Virus record (IMG/VR): IMGVR_UViG_3300042402_003021
Location: 1-64,000 of that record
DNA: 64,000 nucleotides
Reading direction: 5' to 3' (one strand)
Source: a virus
Program-made: the position numbers and the translations under genes
In this document: positions 28,434 to 37,146 of the stretch, piece after piece
How positions within the stretch are numbered: position 1 is the first letter of the stretch
How the letters are laid out: the number at the start of each line of letters is the position of its first letter
The notes under the pieces: model-generated
What the model was told of the DNA's origin: nothing
What the model saw: the letters and a program-made list of their open reading frames with translations, nothing else
Database searches by the model: none

Positions 28434-29241
28434 TGATCTTCTCCAGCATATAGTTAGACAAACCTTCGGGAGAGCAATAATAGTTATGCCATTTTCTTCC
28501 AGACATAGATATTGTGGACATTAAGTTCTTTTTATTAAGAACAGATCTAATAGTATCCGATATTTCATTAACCCAGTTATTTATTGGTATAAATGGGGCA
28601 GTATTATAAAAGTCAACATTTGGCTGTGGAACAGATAAAACAACACACCCACACATCATAGCTTCAAAAAACCTAAATGTTTCAAAACTAGCCGATCCGG
28701 TTGGAACAAGTGCTATTTTGGTATTATTCATTATCGCACAATAGTCTTCTATTTTAGCCCCATTATTCCATCCATTGTACCATAATTCCTTGTATTTGAC
28801 ACCATTTAAAGTCTTGGCTATCTCTATAGCATTTTTAAAATCTGTCCTTCTGTATGGGTCATATTGGCCCATCCAGCACCAATCGTACTCCCTATCATGT
28901 ATATTTTTGCTAAAATCGGTAAATCCATTTAACTCACACAATGGCAGGGCAAATATCCGTGGTATATTTTCTACAGAATTAACATCACGATAATTTGACA
29001 TTGGTATATATTGTTTAAAAATATAAGCAACATCTGGATCATTAATCTGTTGTGGTATTTTATGTGTTTCGTCTGATGTTAGTATTAATATCTTTTTATG
29101 TTTTGTTTTTGGCGTTGCATCACTCCAAACCTGTAAGACAAAAGAAAAATCATCTTGTAATTGTTTGGAAAGTATCTCTGCCGCCTTTTGGTATACATGA
29201 GAGTCTGGATTTTTATCAATTAGATTAATTATTTCAGACAT
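28426..29241 (-). CDS. Exostosin-like glycosyltransferase (271 aa)
   Basis: The C-terminal half shows the exostosin/GT47-type motif: T-K-I-A-L-V-P-T-G-S-A-S-F-E-T-F-R followed by F-E-A-M-M-C-G-C-V-V-L-S-V-P, with Gly/Ser phosphate loop and a Glu-rich helix, then an F-Y-N-T-A-P-F segment. The N-terminal half is strand-rich (I-L-I-L-T-S-D-E). It closely resembles in layout the proteins at 31304-32080 and 47213-48121, suggesting one expanded family. It overlaps the next gene by eight bases. Confidence 0.7.
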   Translation of the reverse strand: MSEIINLIDKNPDSHVYQKAAEILSKQLQDDFSFVLQVWSDATPKTKHKKILILTSDETHKIPQQINDPDVAYIFKQYIPMSNYRDVNSVENIPRIFALPLCELNGFTDFSKNIHDREYDWCWMGQYDPYRRTDFKNAIEIAKTLNGVKYKELWYNGWNNGAKIEDYCAIMNNTKIALVPTGSASFETFRFFEAMMCGCVVLSVPQPNVDFYNTAPFIPINNWVNEISDTIRSVLNKKNLMSTISMSGRKWHNYYCSPEGLSNYMLEKINA

Positions 29242-30409
29242 TATTTCCGTACTCGTTTATTAGATTGCATATTTTATGTATATCTTTTTCGGTCAAATCT
29301 TGATGATTAGGCAAGTACATACCATAATTATCAATCAAATTTGAATTTTTGCTCTTATACTCTTTATACTTTTTTTTCCAAGCTGGCTGTGTTCCCATGC
29401 TTCCAGATATTAGTGGCCTACATTCTATATTATTTGTTTTAAATATTTGATACATTATATCTTTATTTTTTACAATTAGCGGGTATCCCATATTCGATAT
29501 AACATTTTGATCTTTTGTGGCTATTGGCTTCCATAAGTCTTTTCGAATACAATTTACATATTGAAAATAATTTTTCTGCCTCTTTGTTACTATGTCTGAT
29601 ATTTTATCCATTTGGTTAATTCCAATAAACGCCTGTAGATCAGTTGATCTTAAATTAAATCCCATATGATAAAATGTATATAATGATGATATAGAATTTT
29701 CTGGTATATTATTAGATGCTCTATAGAAAGCTTTTGTGTTGCTGTCTAAGTCCCTATCCCATCCATGACTTCTAATCATTTTTATAATATTTGCTAGGTC
29801 TTTATTGTTTGTACATACCATTCCGCCTTCAATTGTTGATATGTGATGCCCAAAATAAAATGAGAAAGATGAAGCTAATCCAAAAGATCCAAGCTTTTTA
29901 CTATTTACCTCAGAGCCAAGGCTTTCACATGTATCCTCAATTATTAATATATTTTTTTCGTTGCATAGATCAATAATCTTTTGAATATTAGAATTTAAAC
30001 CAAGCACATGTACTAGCATAATTGCTGCTGGATTTTCTTCTTTAATAATTCTTTCTAGATCTTCTATGTCAATGCCAAGGTTATGCATATCACAGTCACA
30101 CAGTATTGGAATCAATCCAAGCTGCATTGCTGGAAAAACTGTTGTAGACCATGAAATTTGTGGAACTATTATTTTGTCATTTTTTAACATTCCAGATTGG
30201 AGTAAACCAGAAACTATTAATAGATTCGCAGAAGAACCAGAATTACAATAGATAGAATGTTCACATCCAATAAATTCAGAAAATTCTTTTTCAAACTTAA
30301 TTGTTTGTTCGCCCTTTGTTAGCTGTGGCATGTTTTGAAGCCAAAACGCCAACTTTTGTATATCATATTTGTCTATAATATCTGAACACAATTTTATTGG
30401 TTTATTCAT
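29234..30409 (-). CDS. colD: ColD-like PMP-dependent sugar 3-dehydratase (391 aa)
   Basis: DegT/DnrJ/EryC1/StrS-fold enzyme: Y-C-N-S-G-S-S-A-N-L loop (phosphate binding, near 80), I-I-E-D-T-C-E-S-L-G (PLP aspartate), then S-F-S-F-Y-F-G-H-H-I-S-T-I-E-G-G. In aminotransferases the residue aligned with the first His is the Schiff-base Lys; here codon 188 (29846-29848) is His. ColD (GDP-4-keto-6-deoxy-mannose 3-dehydratase) uses a His at the equivalent place and removes the C3 hydroxyl, so the motif argues against a simple aminotransferase. The length (391) matches ColD. It overlaps the fucosyltransferase gene by four bases (ATGA). The exact substrate is inferred. Confidence 0.75.
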   Translation of the reverse strand: MNKPIKLCSDIIDKYDIQKLAFWLQNMPQLTKGEQTIKFEKEFSEFIGCEHSIYCNSGSSANLLIVSGLLQSGMLKNDKIIVPQISWSTTVFPAMQLGLIPILCDCDMHNLGIDIEDLERIIKEENPAAIMLVHVLGLNSNIQKIIDLCNEKNILIIEDTCESLGSEVNSKKLGSFGLASSFSFYFGHHISTIEGGMVCTNNKDLANIIKMIRSHGWDRDLDSNTKAFYRASNNIPENSISSLYTFYHMGFNLRSTDLQAFIGINQMDKISDIVTKRQKNYFQYVNCIRKDLWKPIATKDQNVISNMGYPLIVKNKDIMYQIFKTNNIECRPLISGSMGTQPAWKKKYKEYKSKNSNLIDNYGMYLPNHQDLTEKDIHKICNLINEYGNNV

Positions 30410-31323
30410 TCTACAATCGTTTCTAATTTAGAGAGTATAAATTCTGGAGTGGCACATTCTGGTATTTTATTATCTGGAAAACATGGTTGTGTTTGTATAT
30501 CGTAGAATAATTCTTCATTTTTGTATATCTGAAAAACACGATCATGCACTTCATCTAGATTATCAAACCTTCTCACATGTATAAACCCATCTTTATTAAA
30601 CTCTTCTTCTACATCAATTCCGCCCCAATAAATTGGTATTGACCCCTCAGACATTGGGTGTATTAATTTTTCTGTAATCCATCCCGGTAAATCACTATTA
30701 TCATATGTTAAATGAAATTTAAAATTCTTTATAAAATCTATTTTATCTTTTTCGTCCCCATTCAGTTTTGGGCAGGTTTGACAAAAATTGCCACGGCTTT
30801 CTACCAATAGACCCTTTGAGGTTGCAAAATTTATGAATTGTGGATAAGCTGTAGCACGATATCCTAAAGAATTATTTGTTAAAGCTGAACAAAATTTATC
30901 TTTTGTTTGTTTTTCTTTTGGCGTTATTAGTTTTTTGGGGCTAACTAAATAGGCTTGATTTCTACCGGGATGATATTGGTTATTAAACCAATCTATATAC
31001 ATAGACCATAATGGTATTCTTATATTTTTGTCATGGTTAAACTTGCATGATGTTATAGAAAAATCACATTCTGTATAATTTGGATCTCCAATTCTATCCA
31101 GTGACTCTACATACCAGTGAATAATTTTAGATTTACCCCTAAATGCTCTAGTAACATTTTTAGCCGCTACACTTTCTGTATTTTGGCATATAACGATATC
31201 TGGAGTTTCGTTTTGTAAGTTAGCAATAACATCATACTTTAATTTTAGTGTGTTGGTGATAAGATTATCATGAGGGAAAAATCCTCCCCACATATTATAA
31301 AAATTAATCTTGATTTGCCTCAT
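30406..31323 (-). CDS. GT10 alpha-1,3-fucosyltransferase homologue (305 aa)
   Basis: The C-terminal half carries the GT10 pattern: F-H-L-T-Y-D-N-S...W-I-T-E-K-L-I-H-P, then G-S-I-P-I-Y-W-G-G and an (E/D)-x-x-F-N-x-D-G-F-I tail. N-terminally a Cys-rich strand region (T-E-C-D-F-S-I-T-S-C) precedes a P-L-W-S-M-Y segment. Family members transfer L-fucose from GDP-fucose to GlcNAc- or Glc-type acceptors. It overlaps its neighbours on both sides, so it is co-expressed with the Fcl- and ColD-like genes; a related GDP-6-deoxy sugar such as colitose could also be the donor. Confidence 0.85.
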   Translation of the reverse strand: MRQIKINFYNMWGGFFPHDNLITNTLKLKYDVIANLQNETPDIVICQNTESVAAKNVTRAFRGKSKIIHWYVESLDRIGDPNYTECDFSITSCKFNHDKNIRIPLWSMYIDWFNNQYHPGRNQAYLVSPKKLITPKEKQTKDKFCSALTNNSLGYRATAYPQFINFATSKGLLVESRGNFCQTCPKLNGDEKDKIDFIKNFKFHLTYDNSDLPGWITEKLIHPMSEGSIPIYWGGIDVEEEFNKDGFIHVRRFDNLDEVHDRVFQIYKNEELFYDIQTQPCFPDNKIPECATPEFILSKLETIVE

Positions 31324-32080
31324 TTAAAATTCTTTCTTTCCAGTATGTCATTGTTAATGTTTTAGATTTAAATAGCGAATAATCAAAATTGTCAATTATA
31401 TTTTTTAAAAAATCCTCTGTTACTTCTTTCCAATCGTCTATATAAACTATTGGTAGCTTTTCATTAAAAAAATGTGTTATATGTTTTTTTACTATTGGTA
31501 TACATCCAAGATATAGAGCTTCCCATACTCTATGCGTATCTATGCCATTTCCGCGTGGGCATAGGCAATATTTATATGTGCATAAATTATTAACATATGA
31601 ATCAAATGCTATACCATTTATACATCTATACATATCAGCATTTATTTTTTTCATCCAAATATCGTAACAAAGATTATATCTTTCGGATGGAAAAGTATCT
31701 GGATTAAATTGTGCAAAAATTCTATTTTTTCTCTCTTGTTTGCTATATATTGCTTTATTAATTAAGTTTCTTTTATTAGGATGCCAATGCTCATTTTCTA
31801 ATCCTATTGGAATAGGTGAGATCTTTTCATGGACATAGTTAACATTTGTACCGTACCACTTAATTAAGTTAATTGGTATATCTGTGCGTTCAATAGAATG
31901 GTCACTATTATGTGTCACTAATATAAATTTTATATTTGTATATTGCGCTATTCTATTCAATGCTTGTTGATATTCGTGCGTATTAGCATAAATAATTACT
32001 TTATCCTTATTTGGGATTGCATCTTGCCAAGTACATTCACAGACTTTTTTAAAACCATTCCCATCTATGTAGTCTTGCAT
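31304..32080 (-). CDS. Exostosin-like glycosyltransferase (258 aa)
   Basis: Contains C-L-C-P-R-G-N-G-I-D-T-H-R-V-W-E-A-L-Y-L-G-C-I-P-I-V-K, the donor-binding motif of exostosin-like GT47 enzymes, followed by a short strand and W-K-E. The N-terminal part begins with a short acidic strand and holds a Y-A-N-T-H-E-Y segment. No signal peptide. It overlaps the GT10 gene by 20 bases, placing it in the same transcript as the fucosyl genes. Confidence 0.7.
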   Translation of the reverse strand: MQDYIDGNGFKKVCECTWQDAIPNKDKVIIYANTHEYQQALNRIAQYTNIKFILVTHNSDHSIERTDIPINLIKWYGTNVNYVHEKISPIPIGLENEHWHPNKRNLINKAIYSKQERKNRIFAQFNPDTFPSERYNLCYDIWMKKINADMYRCINGIAFDSYVNNLCTYKYCLCPRGNGIDTHRVWEALYLGCIPIVKKHITHFFNEKLPIVYIDDWKEVTEDFLKNIIDNFDYSLFKSKTLTMTYWKERILNEANQD

Positions 32081-32910
32081 ATAAATTGTCCCAAATTTTT
32101 ACTATGTATATGTAGATTGAAAATAGGATTATGTTCCGTATATGGCTTAACATCAAATACTGGATGTATTTCATTTAGTAGAATTTTTTGCCCTATATAA
32201 TGTGATGGATCTACAAAACCAGCCCCATGACCATTATTTGTGCCACCTAAATACTGACCATAAGAACCCGGATCATATATAAAACCATTATAATTTTGAA
32301 ATATTGGAAAACATTTAACTAAATTGTTTCTTAGGGCCATATTTAATAGTGACATTTCACTAATATGATCATAGCCAAACGATAATAAATTTTGCTCCCC
32401 ATGTTCTAACAACATAATAAAATACGAACATAAATCAAACAACTTTGCTGGCGTTGGAAAATATGAAAATGCAAATGTTGTATGTGTTAATGACATTGGT
32501 GTAATAATTACATTTTGAGAAACTTCTACATCTTTTAAATCATGGTATATTAAAACATCATTCTCAAAATGGAATACTTCATCCATTGTATCTCTTAGCA
32601 TTAGTTCTAATATATAGAATATTCTTTCAGCCGTTCTATGCCAAAACAAATCTGGACTAGGATATGTAGTATTTGGTGTGCCATGACGCCTAAATGAACA
32701 TACTTGATTAAATCTTTTTAGTGTTTGCCCTTCAGCTAGTGACTCTTGATCAACCCACTTAATATTTAACTTATCAAAAAATTCTTGTTTATATTTACAA
32801 ATAAAATAAATCTCAATTTCTGGATTAAAATGTCTAGCTTGTTCTAAAGATAGTGCAACATAATCTGGAACATCGTTTTTGTCTGATATGAATGTATTTA
32901 TGAGTTTCAT
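32065..32910 (-). CDS. GT-A-like glycosyltransferase (281 aa)
   Basis: Starts M-K-L-I-N-T-F-I-S, an N-terminal strand followed by a nucleotide-binding-like fold. The F-H-F-E-N-D-V-L-I-Y motif (acidic E-N-D in the position of a GT-A D-x-D) and an F-W-H-R-T-A-E-R helix are the main evidence. Several aromatic-rich loops follow (G-S-Y-G-Q-Y-L-G-G). A clear family cannot be named; it is placed with glycosyltransferases on motif and neighbourhood. It starts one base after the preceding stop. Confidence 0.55.
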   Translation of the reverse strand: MKLINTFISDKNDVPDYVALSLEQARHFNPEIEIYFICKYKQEFFDKLNIKWVDQESLAEGQTLKRFNQVCSFRRHGTPNTTYPSPDLFWHRTAERIFYILELMLRDTMDEVFHFENDVLIYHDLKDVEVSQNVIITPMSLTHTTFAFSYFPTPAKLFDLCSYFIMLLEHGEQNLLSFGYDHISEMSLLNMALRNNLVKCFPIFQNYNGFIYDPGSYGQYLGGTNNGHGAGFVDPSHYIGQKILLNEIHPVFDVKPYTEHNPIFNLHIHSKNLGQFICKTT

Positions 32911-32911
32911 G

Positions 32912-33619
32912 CTATGTCCAAGTGTGTACAGTAAATAAGTCTATTGGAAGTGTTTTACATAGCTCTTTAGCAATTATTAATTCTTGTGTATCCCATGAAG
33001 TATATTTACCAAGAGTTTTAGTCTTTGTCAATCTAAATGTATACATCCCACTAAAGTTATGAGCCACAAAATTACCATATGTTTCAAATTCAGAAAATAA
33101 ATATCTATCATCGGACAGATAGGTATTTAAGTGTTCGACAAATCTATTTATTTCTGGTAGCATTATTCTACAAAGCTGTTTGTCAAATATCATGAAGTCA
33201 TTAATAAAAGTATGATTAGCCCACTCAGTTATTCCAAAATATGATTTCATAAAATTGAAATATGGTTCATGATGCTGCGCCCTATCGCTGATAAAGAATG
33301 TTTTTCCAGTAAAATGTATTGGACGATTAAAAATAACATCACTATCTATGCACATGTAGATATTATTTGCTGTAAAATCTTGATATAACTTAATTAGCTG
33401 TTGATAAATCCAGTTTGGTCTTTTATAATGTATTTGTTCAATATCTACGTTTATTGCTTCTTTATCGCTAATTGATATTAGTCCATCAATAGAAACAGCA
33501 TCTGGAGTAACCAGATATGTATGCATCGGAGATGGATCTAGATTACGTAAAGAATCTAGACAAAATGAAATCTTGTTATAGTCTTTTGGATGTGATAAAA
33601 TTATAGCATCATATATCAT
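32912..33619 (-). CDS. DUF6492-like GT-A glycosyltransferase (235 aa)
   Basis: A first strand, D-A-I-I-L-S, and a following Y-L-V-T-P-D are consistent with a GT-A Rossmann core; N-N-I-Y-M-C-I-D-S-D-V-I-F supplies a D-S-D (D-x-D) metal site near residue 90. Later comes F-I-N-D-F-M-I-F-D and D-D-R-Y-L-F-S-E-F-E-T-Y, a pattern I associate with DUF6492-type sugar transferases. The start overlaps the upstream gene by eleven bases. Confidence 0.65.
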   Translation of the reverse strand: MIYDAIILSHPKDYNKISFCLDSLRNLDPSPMHTYLVTPDAVSIDGLISISDKEAINVDIEQIHYKRPNWIYQQLIKLYQDFTANNIYMCIDSDVIFNRPIHFTGKTFFISDRAQHHEPYFNFMKSYFGITEWANHTFINDFMIFDKQLCRIMLPEINRFVEHLNTYLSDDRYLFSEFETYGNFVAHNFSGMYTFRLTKTKTLGKYTSWDTQELIIAKELCKTLPIDLFTVHTWT

Positions 33620-34460
33620 AGTTTATGTCGCTCAATATATCAATTTCTTTATGTGGACAATCAATGTTATCAAAATTTAATGTACTAAGTTGTATTCTAT
33701 ATCCATTCTTGTATAGAGTAGATAATTTTTCTGGACTATAGTTAAAATATGATCCAGCTTTATTTGATAGATGAGTATTTTGTATTCTATTATTTGGACT
33801 ATTAACTACTGTGCTATTTTTTTGACAAACAATAATATTTGGTGTGACTGCCCAATATCTTTGCATTTGTGTTTCTAATTCGTTTGGAGATTGTTTAAAG
33901 TGATATTTCTTATCTAAATAAGACAATTCATCAAATATTTGAATTAGATCGGCTTTACGAAAAATATGACCATCTAAAGAATGTGAATAACTCCAATAAG
34001 AACCATAGTTATAAGCTGTTTTTGGGATTAATAAATAATCTGTAGTTTCAAAACAAATTCTCGGAATATCATCAATTACTTCATGTAAGTGTTCTCTTTT
34101 AATTGTATTCAAACCTAGTCTTAATGATATAGTACAAAATTCTTCATGATTAAATATTTGATCACATATTATGTGGTTTGTATTTTTATATACAATATCA
34201 TCATCTGTAAATAAACAGATATACTGGTTAACGGCATTTTTACATAGGTCTAAACAGTCATGGTATATAGAAGACGTTTGTTGAAAAATATTTATATCTT
34301 GATGTTCATTGCTTAATATATCAAGCATCTTACTATAATTATCATCATATTTTTCTAAAACTAATATTTGATTACAATCAAGAAAATTTCTTTTAATTGA
34401 TTTAATGCATAGATCTAATTGTAGTGGGCGATTTTTACTAAAAATTATTGATGTAATCAT
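33609..34460 (-). CDS. GT-A/GT2-like glycosyltransferase (283 aa)
   Basis: The start is set at the ATG at 34460 because GAGGGT lies seven bases upstream; a longer reading to 34493 lacks a ribosome site. The sequence begins M-I-T-S-I-I-F-S-K-N-R-P-L-Q-L, the typical GT2 N terminus, and has L-F-T-D-D-D-I-V-Y as metal-binding acidic motif near residue 100. S-L-R-L-G-L-N-T and S-L-D-G-H-I-F-R follow. It overlaps the fcl-like gene at its 5' end by 23 bases. Confidence 0.7.
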   Translation of the reverse strand: MITSIIFSKNRPLQLDLCIKSIKRNFLDCNQILVLEKYDDNYSKMLDILSNEHQDINIFQQTSSIYHDCLDLCKNAVNQYICLFTDDDIVYKNTNHIICDQIFNHEEFCTISLRLGLNTIKREHLHEVIDDIPRICFETTDYLLIPKTAYNYGSYWSYSHSLDGHIFRKADLIQIFDELSYLDKKYHFKQSPNELETQMQRYWAVTPNIIVCQKNSTVVNSPNNRIQNTHLSNKAGSYFNYSPEKLSTLYKNGYRIQLSTLNFDNIDCPHKEIDILSDINYDI

Positions 34461-35397
34461 TAAATCTACCCTCATTTTGATTAAACCACTCAACGGTATA
34501 TTTTATACCATCCATAAAGGATGTTTTGGCTTGAAAGCCCAGCAACGACTTCGCCCTGTTAGTATCTAAACATCTCCTTGGTTGTCCATCTGGAAAATTT
34601 GAATTAAATTGTATGCTTCCAGTATATCCCATTTCTTTTCCAATAAGCGATGCCAGATCTCTAATATTAATTTCATTACCAGTTCCTATATTAATAGGTT
34701 CTGGAGACACATTAGCCGTAATGGATTTTACTATGGCTTCTGCACAATCATCTACATATAAAAATTCTCTACTAGCGTTACCAGTACCCCATATTTCTAC
34801 TACATCTTCTTTTTTGATTATTGCTCGCTTATATTTCAAGATAAGAGCTGGTATAACATGACTAATTCTTGGATCAAAATTATCATTTGGTCCATACATA
34901 TTTACTGGAATTAAATTGACACAATTAAAATTATATTGTTGTTTATACGCTATAAGCATTTGCATTAATGTTTTTTTTGCTATCCCGTATGGAGCATTGG
35001 TTTCTTCTGGAAAACCATTCCATATATCATCTTCATTAAATGGAACTGGAGTAAATTTGGGATATGCGCATACTGTTCCGGCCATTACGAAATTTTCTAA
35101 CTTGTCATATTGTCTACAGGCTTCTATTAAATTAACACCCATTATTAAATTTTCATAAAAGAATAAACCCGGATTTTCTTTATTTGCTTGAATACCCCCA
35201 ACTCTTGCCGCCAAGTGTACAACAATATCTGGTTGATAATGAGCCAACATACAATCAACATATTTCTTATTTGTTAGATCCCACTTCGCTTTTCCATTTG
35301 CTGGAAGTATATCGTATTTAGTTTCTTCTGATAGTTTTTTAATTACAGCAGTGCCAAGAAATCCATTTGCTCCAGTTACTAATACTTTTTTAGACAT
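34438..35397 (-). CDS. fcl: GDP-L-fucose synthase-like (Fcl) epimerase/reductase
   Basis: SDR-type enzyme (319 aa) with N-terminal G-A-N-G-F-L-G NAD(P)-binding loop, A-A-R-V-G-G-I-Q-A-N, A-G-T-V-C-A-Y-P, and the catalytic P-Y-G-I-A-K-K (Y-x-x-x-K). H in R-I-S-H-V-I-P-A-L and C in T-V-C-A match the Fcl catalytic Cys/His pair. Fcl converts GDP-4-keto-6-deoxy-mannose to GDP-L-fucose; the homologous ColC acts on the 3-deoxy intermediate made by ColD. The ColD-like gene downstream makes a colitose-type product possible. A Gmd dehydratase is not in the window, so the host or another part of the genome would supply the precursor. Good GGAGAT ribosome site. Confidence 0.85.
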   Translation of the reverse strand: MSKKVLVTGANGFLGTAVIKKLSEETKYDILPANGKAKWDLTNKKYVDCMLAHYQPDIVVHLAARVGGIQANKENPGLFFYENLIMGVNLIEACRQYDKLENFVMAGTVCAYPKFTPVPFNEDDIWNGFPEETNAPYGIAKKTLMQMLIAYKQQYNFNCVNLIPVNMYGPNDNFDPRISHVIPALILKYKRAIIKKEDVVEIWGTGNASREFLYVDDCAEAIVKSITANVSPEPINIGTGNEINIRDLASLIGKEMGYTGSIQFNSNFPDGQPRRCLDTNRAKSLLGFQAKTSFMDGIKYTVEWFNQNEGRFNDYINNF

Positions 35398-36427
35398 TTA
35401 TTATCTCCAATTTTTTTGTAAGAATAAGATTTGCAATTTGTGGCATATTAAAATAATGCATGATTTGTGCTATTCTATCAAAAGATGTGTGATATTTTTT
35501 TACTATTGATTGTCCAATATTAGCAACCTTTATTCTTTCTGACGGATGATTTAGATAATATTCTATTTTGTTTTGAAATTCGTCTGGTGTTTTAGCCATA
35601 ATCAAACCATCACCAAATAATTTATATGAATCTACATAATCAGATATACAAAATCCGCCAGCAAATAAAATCTTGAAAATTCTCTCATTGACATCTATAC
35701 CAAACGCATGTGCATGTGGCTCGCTTAAATTTGGACAAATTTTCGCAGATACAAAGAGATTCTTTACTTCTGTGTCACTTATCATACCACAATATTGATT
35801 TGAGGGCCATACTTGATTTCCAAAGATTTTAATATTATATTTACCAACATCGTTCATTAATGGAAATAGATACTGATTGATTACTAAACCCTTATAGGGC
35901 CAATAGCCACCAACAAACGCTATATCACAATCTAGTTTGGGATCATACTGTGCATTAGAATACATCATTATGTCCGCGCTCATCATTACTGATTTAGGTT
36001 CAATGCCAATAGATCTAAAATGATTATGGGTAATATTTATTGATGTTTCATCATAATGAATATATACAAAATCTGGTTTTCCTGTCTCATCTTTTAATTT
36101 CTGCAAAATCTGTTTTTCTGACGATGAGCAGTATAAAATATTATACTGCGATTTATCAACTATAGATTCTTGATCTCCCCAATCTCCAGCACGTAAAGCC
36201 ACTTTTAAATGTGGTCTTTCATAGATACATTTAATCAAAGCTGGTTCTAAATTATATGTCTGTCCTAAAAAAATATCTGGTTCATATGTATCAAATATAT
36301 CAAATGCTGGTATTTTTTTACAATCCCACAATATCGATTGTATACCACACGCATTAAATGCGTTTGCCCAAGCTGCTCGTTCAAAAAAATGAGCATGTAC
36401 ACCATCACTCGCTATCAATACTTTCAT
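35390..36427 (-). CDS. CgeB-like glycosyltransferase (345 aa)
   Basis: Looks like a CgeB/DUF3880-type GT-B protein: N-terminal M-K-V-L-I-A-S-D-G-V-H-A-H strand/loop, and a C-terminal L-S-E-P-H-A-H-A-F-G-I-D-V-N-E-R-I-F-K-I-L-F-A-G-G donor motif with F-C-I-S-D-Y, then an N-K-I-E-Y-Y-L-N-H-P helix. Length fits. Gene overlaps the nucleotidyltransferase (ATGA) upstream and fcl downstream by eight bases, so the three are a translationally coupled set. Confidence 0.75.
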   Translation of the reverse strand: MKVLIASDGVHAHFFERAAWANAFNACGIQSILWDCKKIPAFDIFDTYEPDIFLGQTYNLEPALIKCIYERPHLKVALRAGDWGDQESIVDKSQYNILYCSSSEKQILQKLKDETGKPDFVYIHYDETSINITHNHFRSIGIEPKSVMMSADIMMYSNAQYDPKLDCDIAFVGGYWPYKGLVINQYLFPLMNDVGKYNIKIFGNQVWPSNQYCGMISDTEVKNLFVSAKICPNLSEPHAHAFGIDVNERIFKILFAGGFCISDYVDSYKLFGDGLIMAKTPDEFQNKIEYYLNHPSERIKVANIGQSIVKKYHTSFDRIAQIMHYFNMPQIANLILTKKLEIINV

Positions 36428-37146
36428 ATATCAATATCCTTTATTCTATCTATTTCTGTTATGCTCATATTGTTAGGCTCATGACATTCAAAACAAGCTC
36501 CAGTATTTATCATCTCATTTAATAATTCAAAACACAACATTTTTTTATGTGTTGTTTCAAATTTTTGGAATAAATTTTTAGCTATTTTTGTTTCTTTACC
36601 AGTTAAGTATGCGATCTGACACCATTTAGTATTTAATCCATACGATAAAATACTAGCCTTGTTGGTGTCACTACATATTGTTACACCAACTTCACTATTG
36701 TTAAATCTTTTATTGCTATCTACTAATATAAAGGATTTATTATACTTGACATTAAATGTTTCTTTATTAAAGAATAAATCACCATGTAGAAATAGTATGT
36801 TGTCATTTAATGTATTATTAAAGGCTAGTCTTAAACTTTCAGCTGCGTTTGTGGTTTCATATAATTGGTTTTCCACAATTCTGACATTGTAATTTTTTTT
36901 GATGATTTTTTGGGCGTCGTATCCAACTACGCAAATAATTTCTGGACAATCAAATACAGTATTTAGTATGTCTATTTGATGTTCTAGTAGTGTTTTATTT
37001 TTTATTTTCAGAATACTACGAGGCTCATATGATTTAATTCTTAATCCAACTCCAGCACAAAGCATGATGATACTAATATTGCTTGTCTTCTTAGAAGTTT
37101 TAGGATTAATTCTTATCTTAGTAATATTAGTTGTAAATCTATTCAT
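36424..37146 (-). CDS. Sugar-phosphate nucleotidyltransferase-like (240 aa)
   Basis: N-terminal I-M-L-C-A-G-V-G-L-R-I, followed by P-R-S-I-L-K-I-K-N-K-T-L-L-E-H-Q-I-D-I-L, is the nucleotidyltransferase signature (MobA/IspD/GlmU superfamily; G-x-G-x-R then P-K). C-V-V-G-Y and L-H-G-D-L-F-F follow, the latter in the place of the acidic metal motif. Members activate sugar phosphates as NDP- or CDP-sugars, so this gene could provide donor substrate for the neighbouring transferases. It overlaps the previous gene by one base (TAATG). Confidence 0.7.
   Translation of the reverse strand: MNRFTTNITKIRINPKTSKKTSNISIIMLCAGVGLRIKSYEPRSILKIKNKTLLEHQIDILNTVFDCPEIICVVGYDAQKIIKKNYNVRIVENQLYETTNAAESLRLAFNNTLNDNILFLHGDLFFNKETFNVKYNKSFILVDSNKRFNNSEVGVTICSDTNKASILSYGLNTKWCQIAYLTGKETKIAKNLFQKFETTHKKMLCFELLNEMINTGACFECHEPNNMSITEIDRIKDIDI

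Noticed and set aside
29234-30409. Ordinary DegT-type aminotransferase call
   Set aside because: The Schiff-base Lys position is occupied by His at codon 188, which fits ColD-like dehydratases better.
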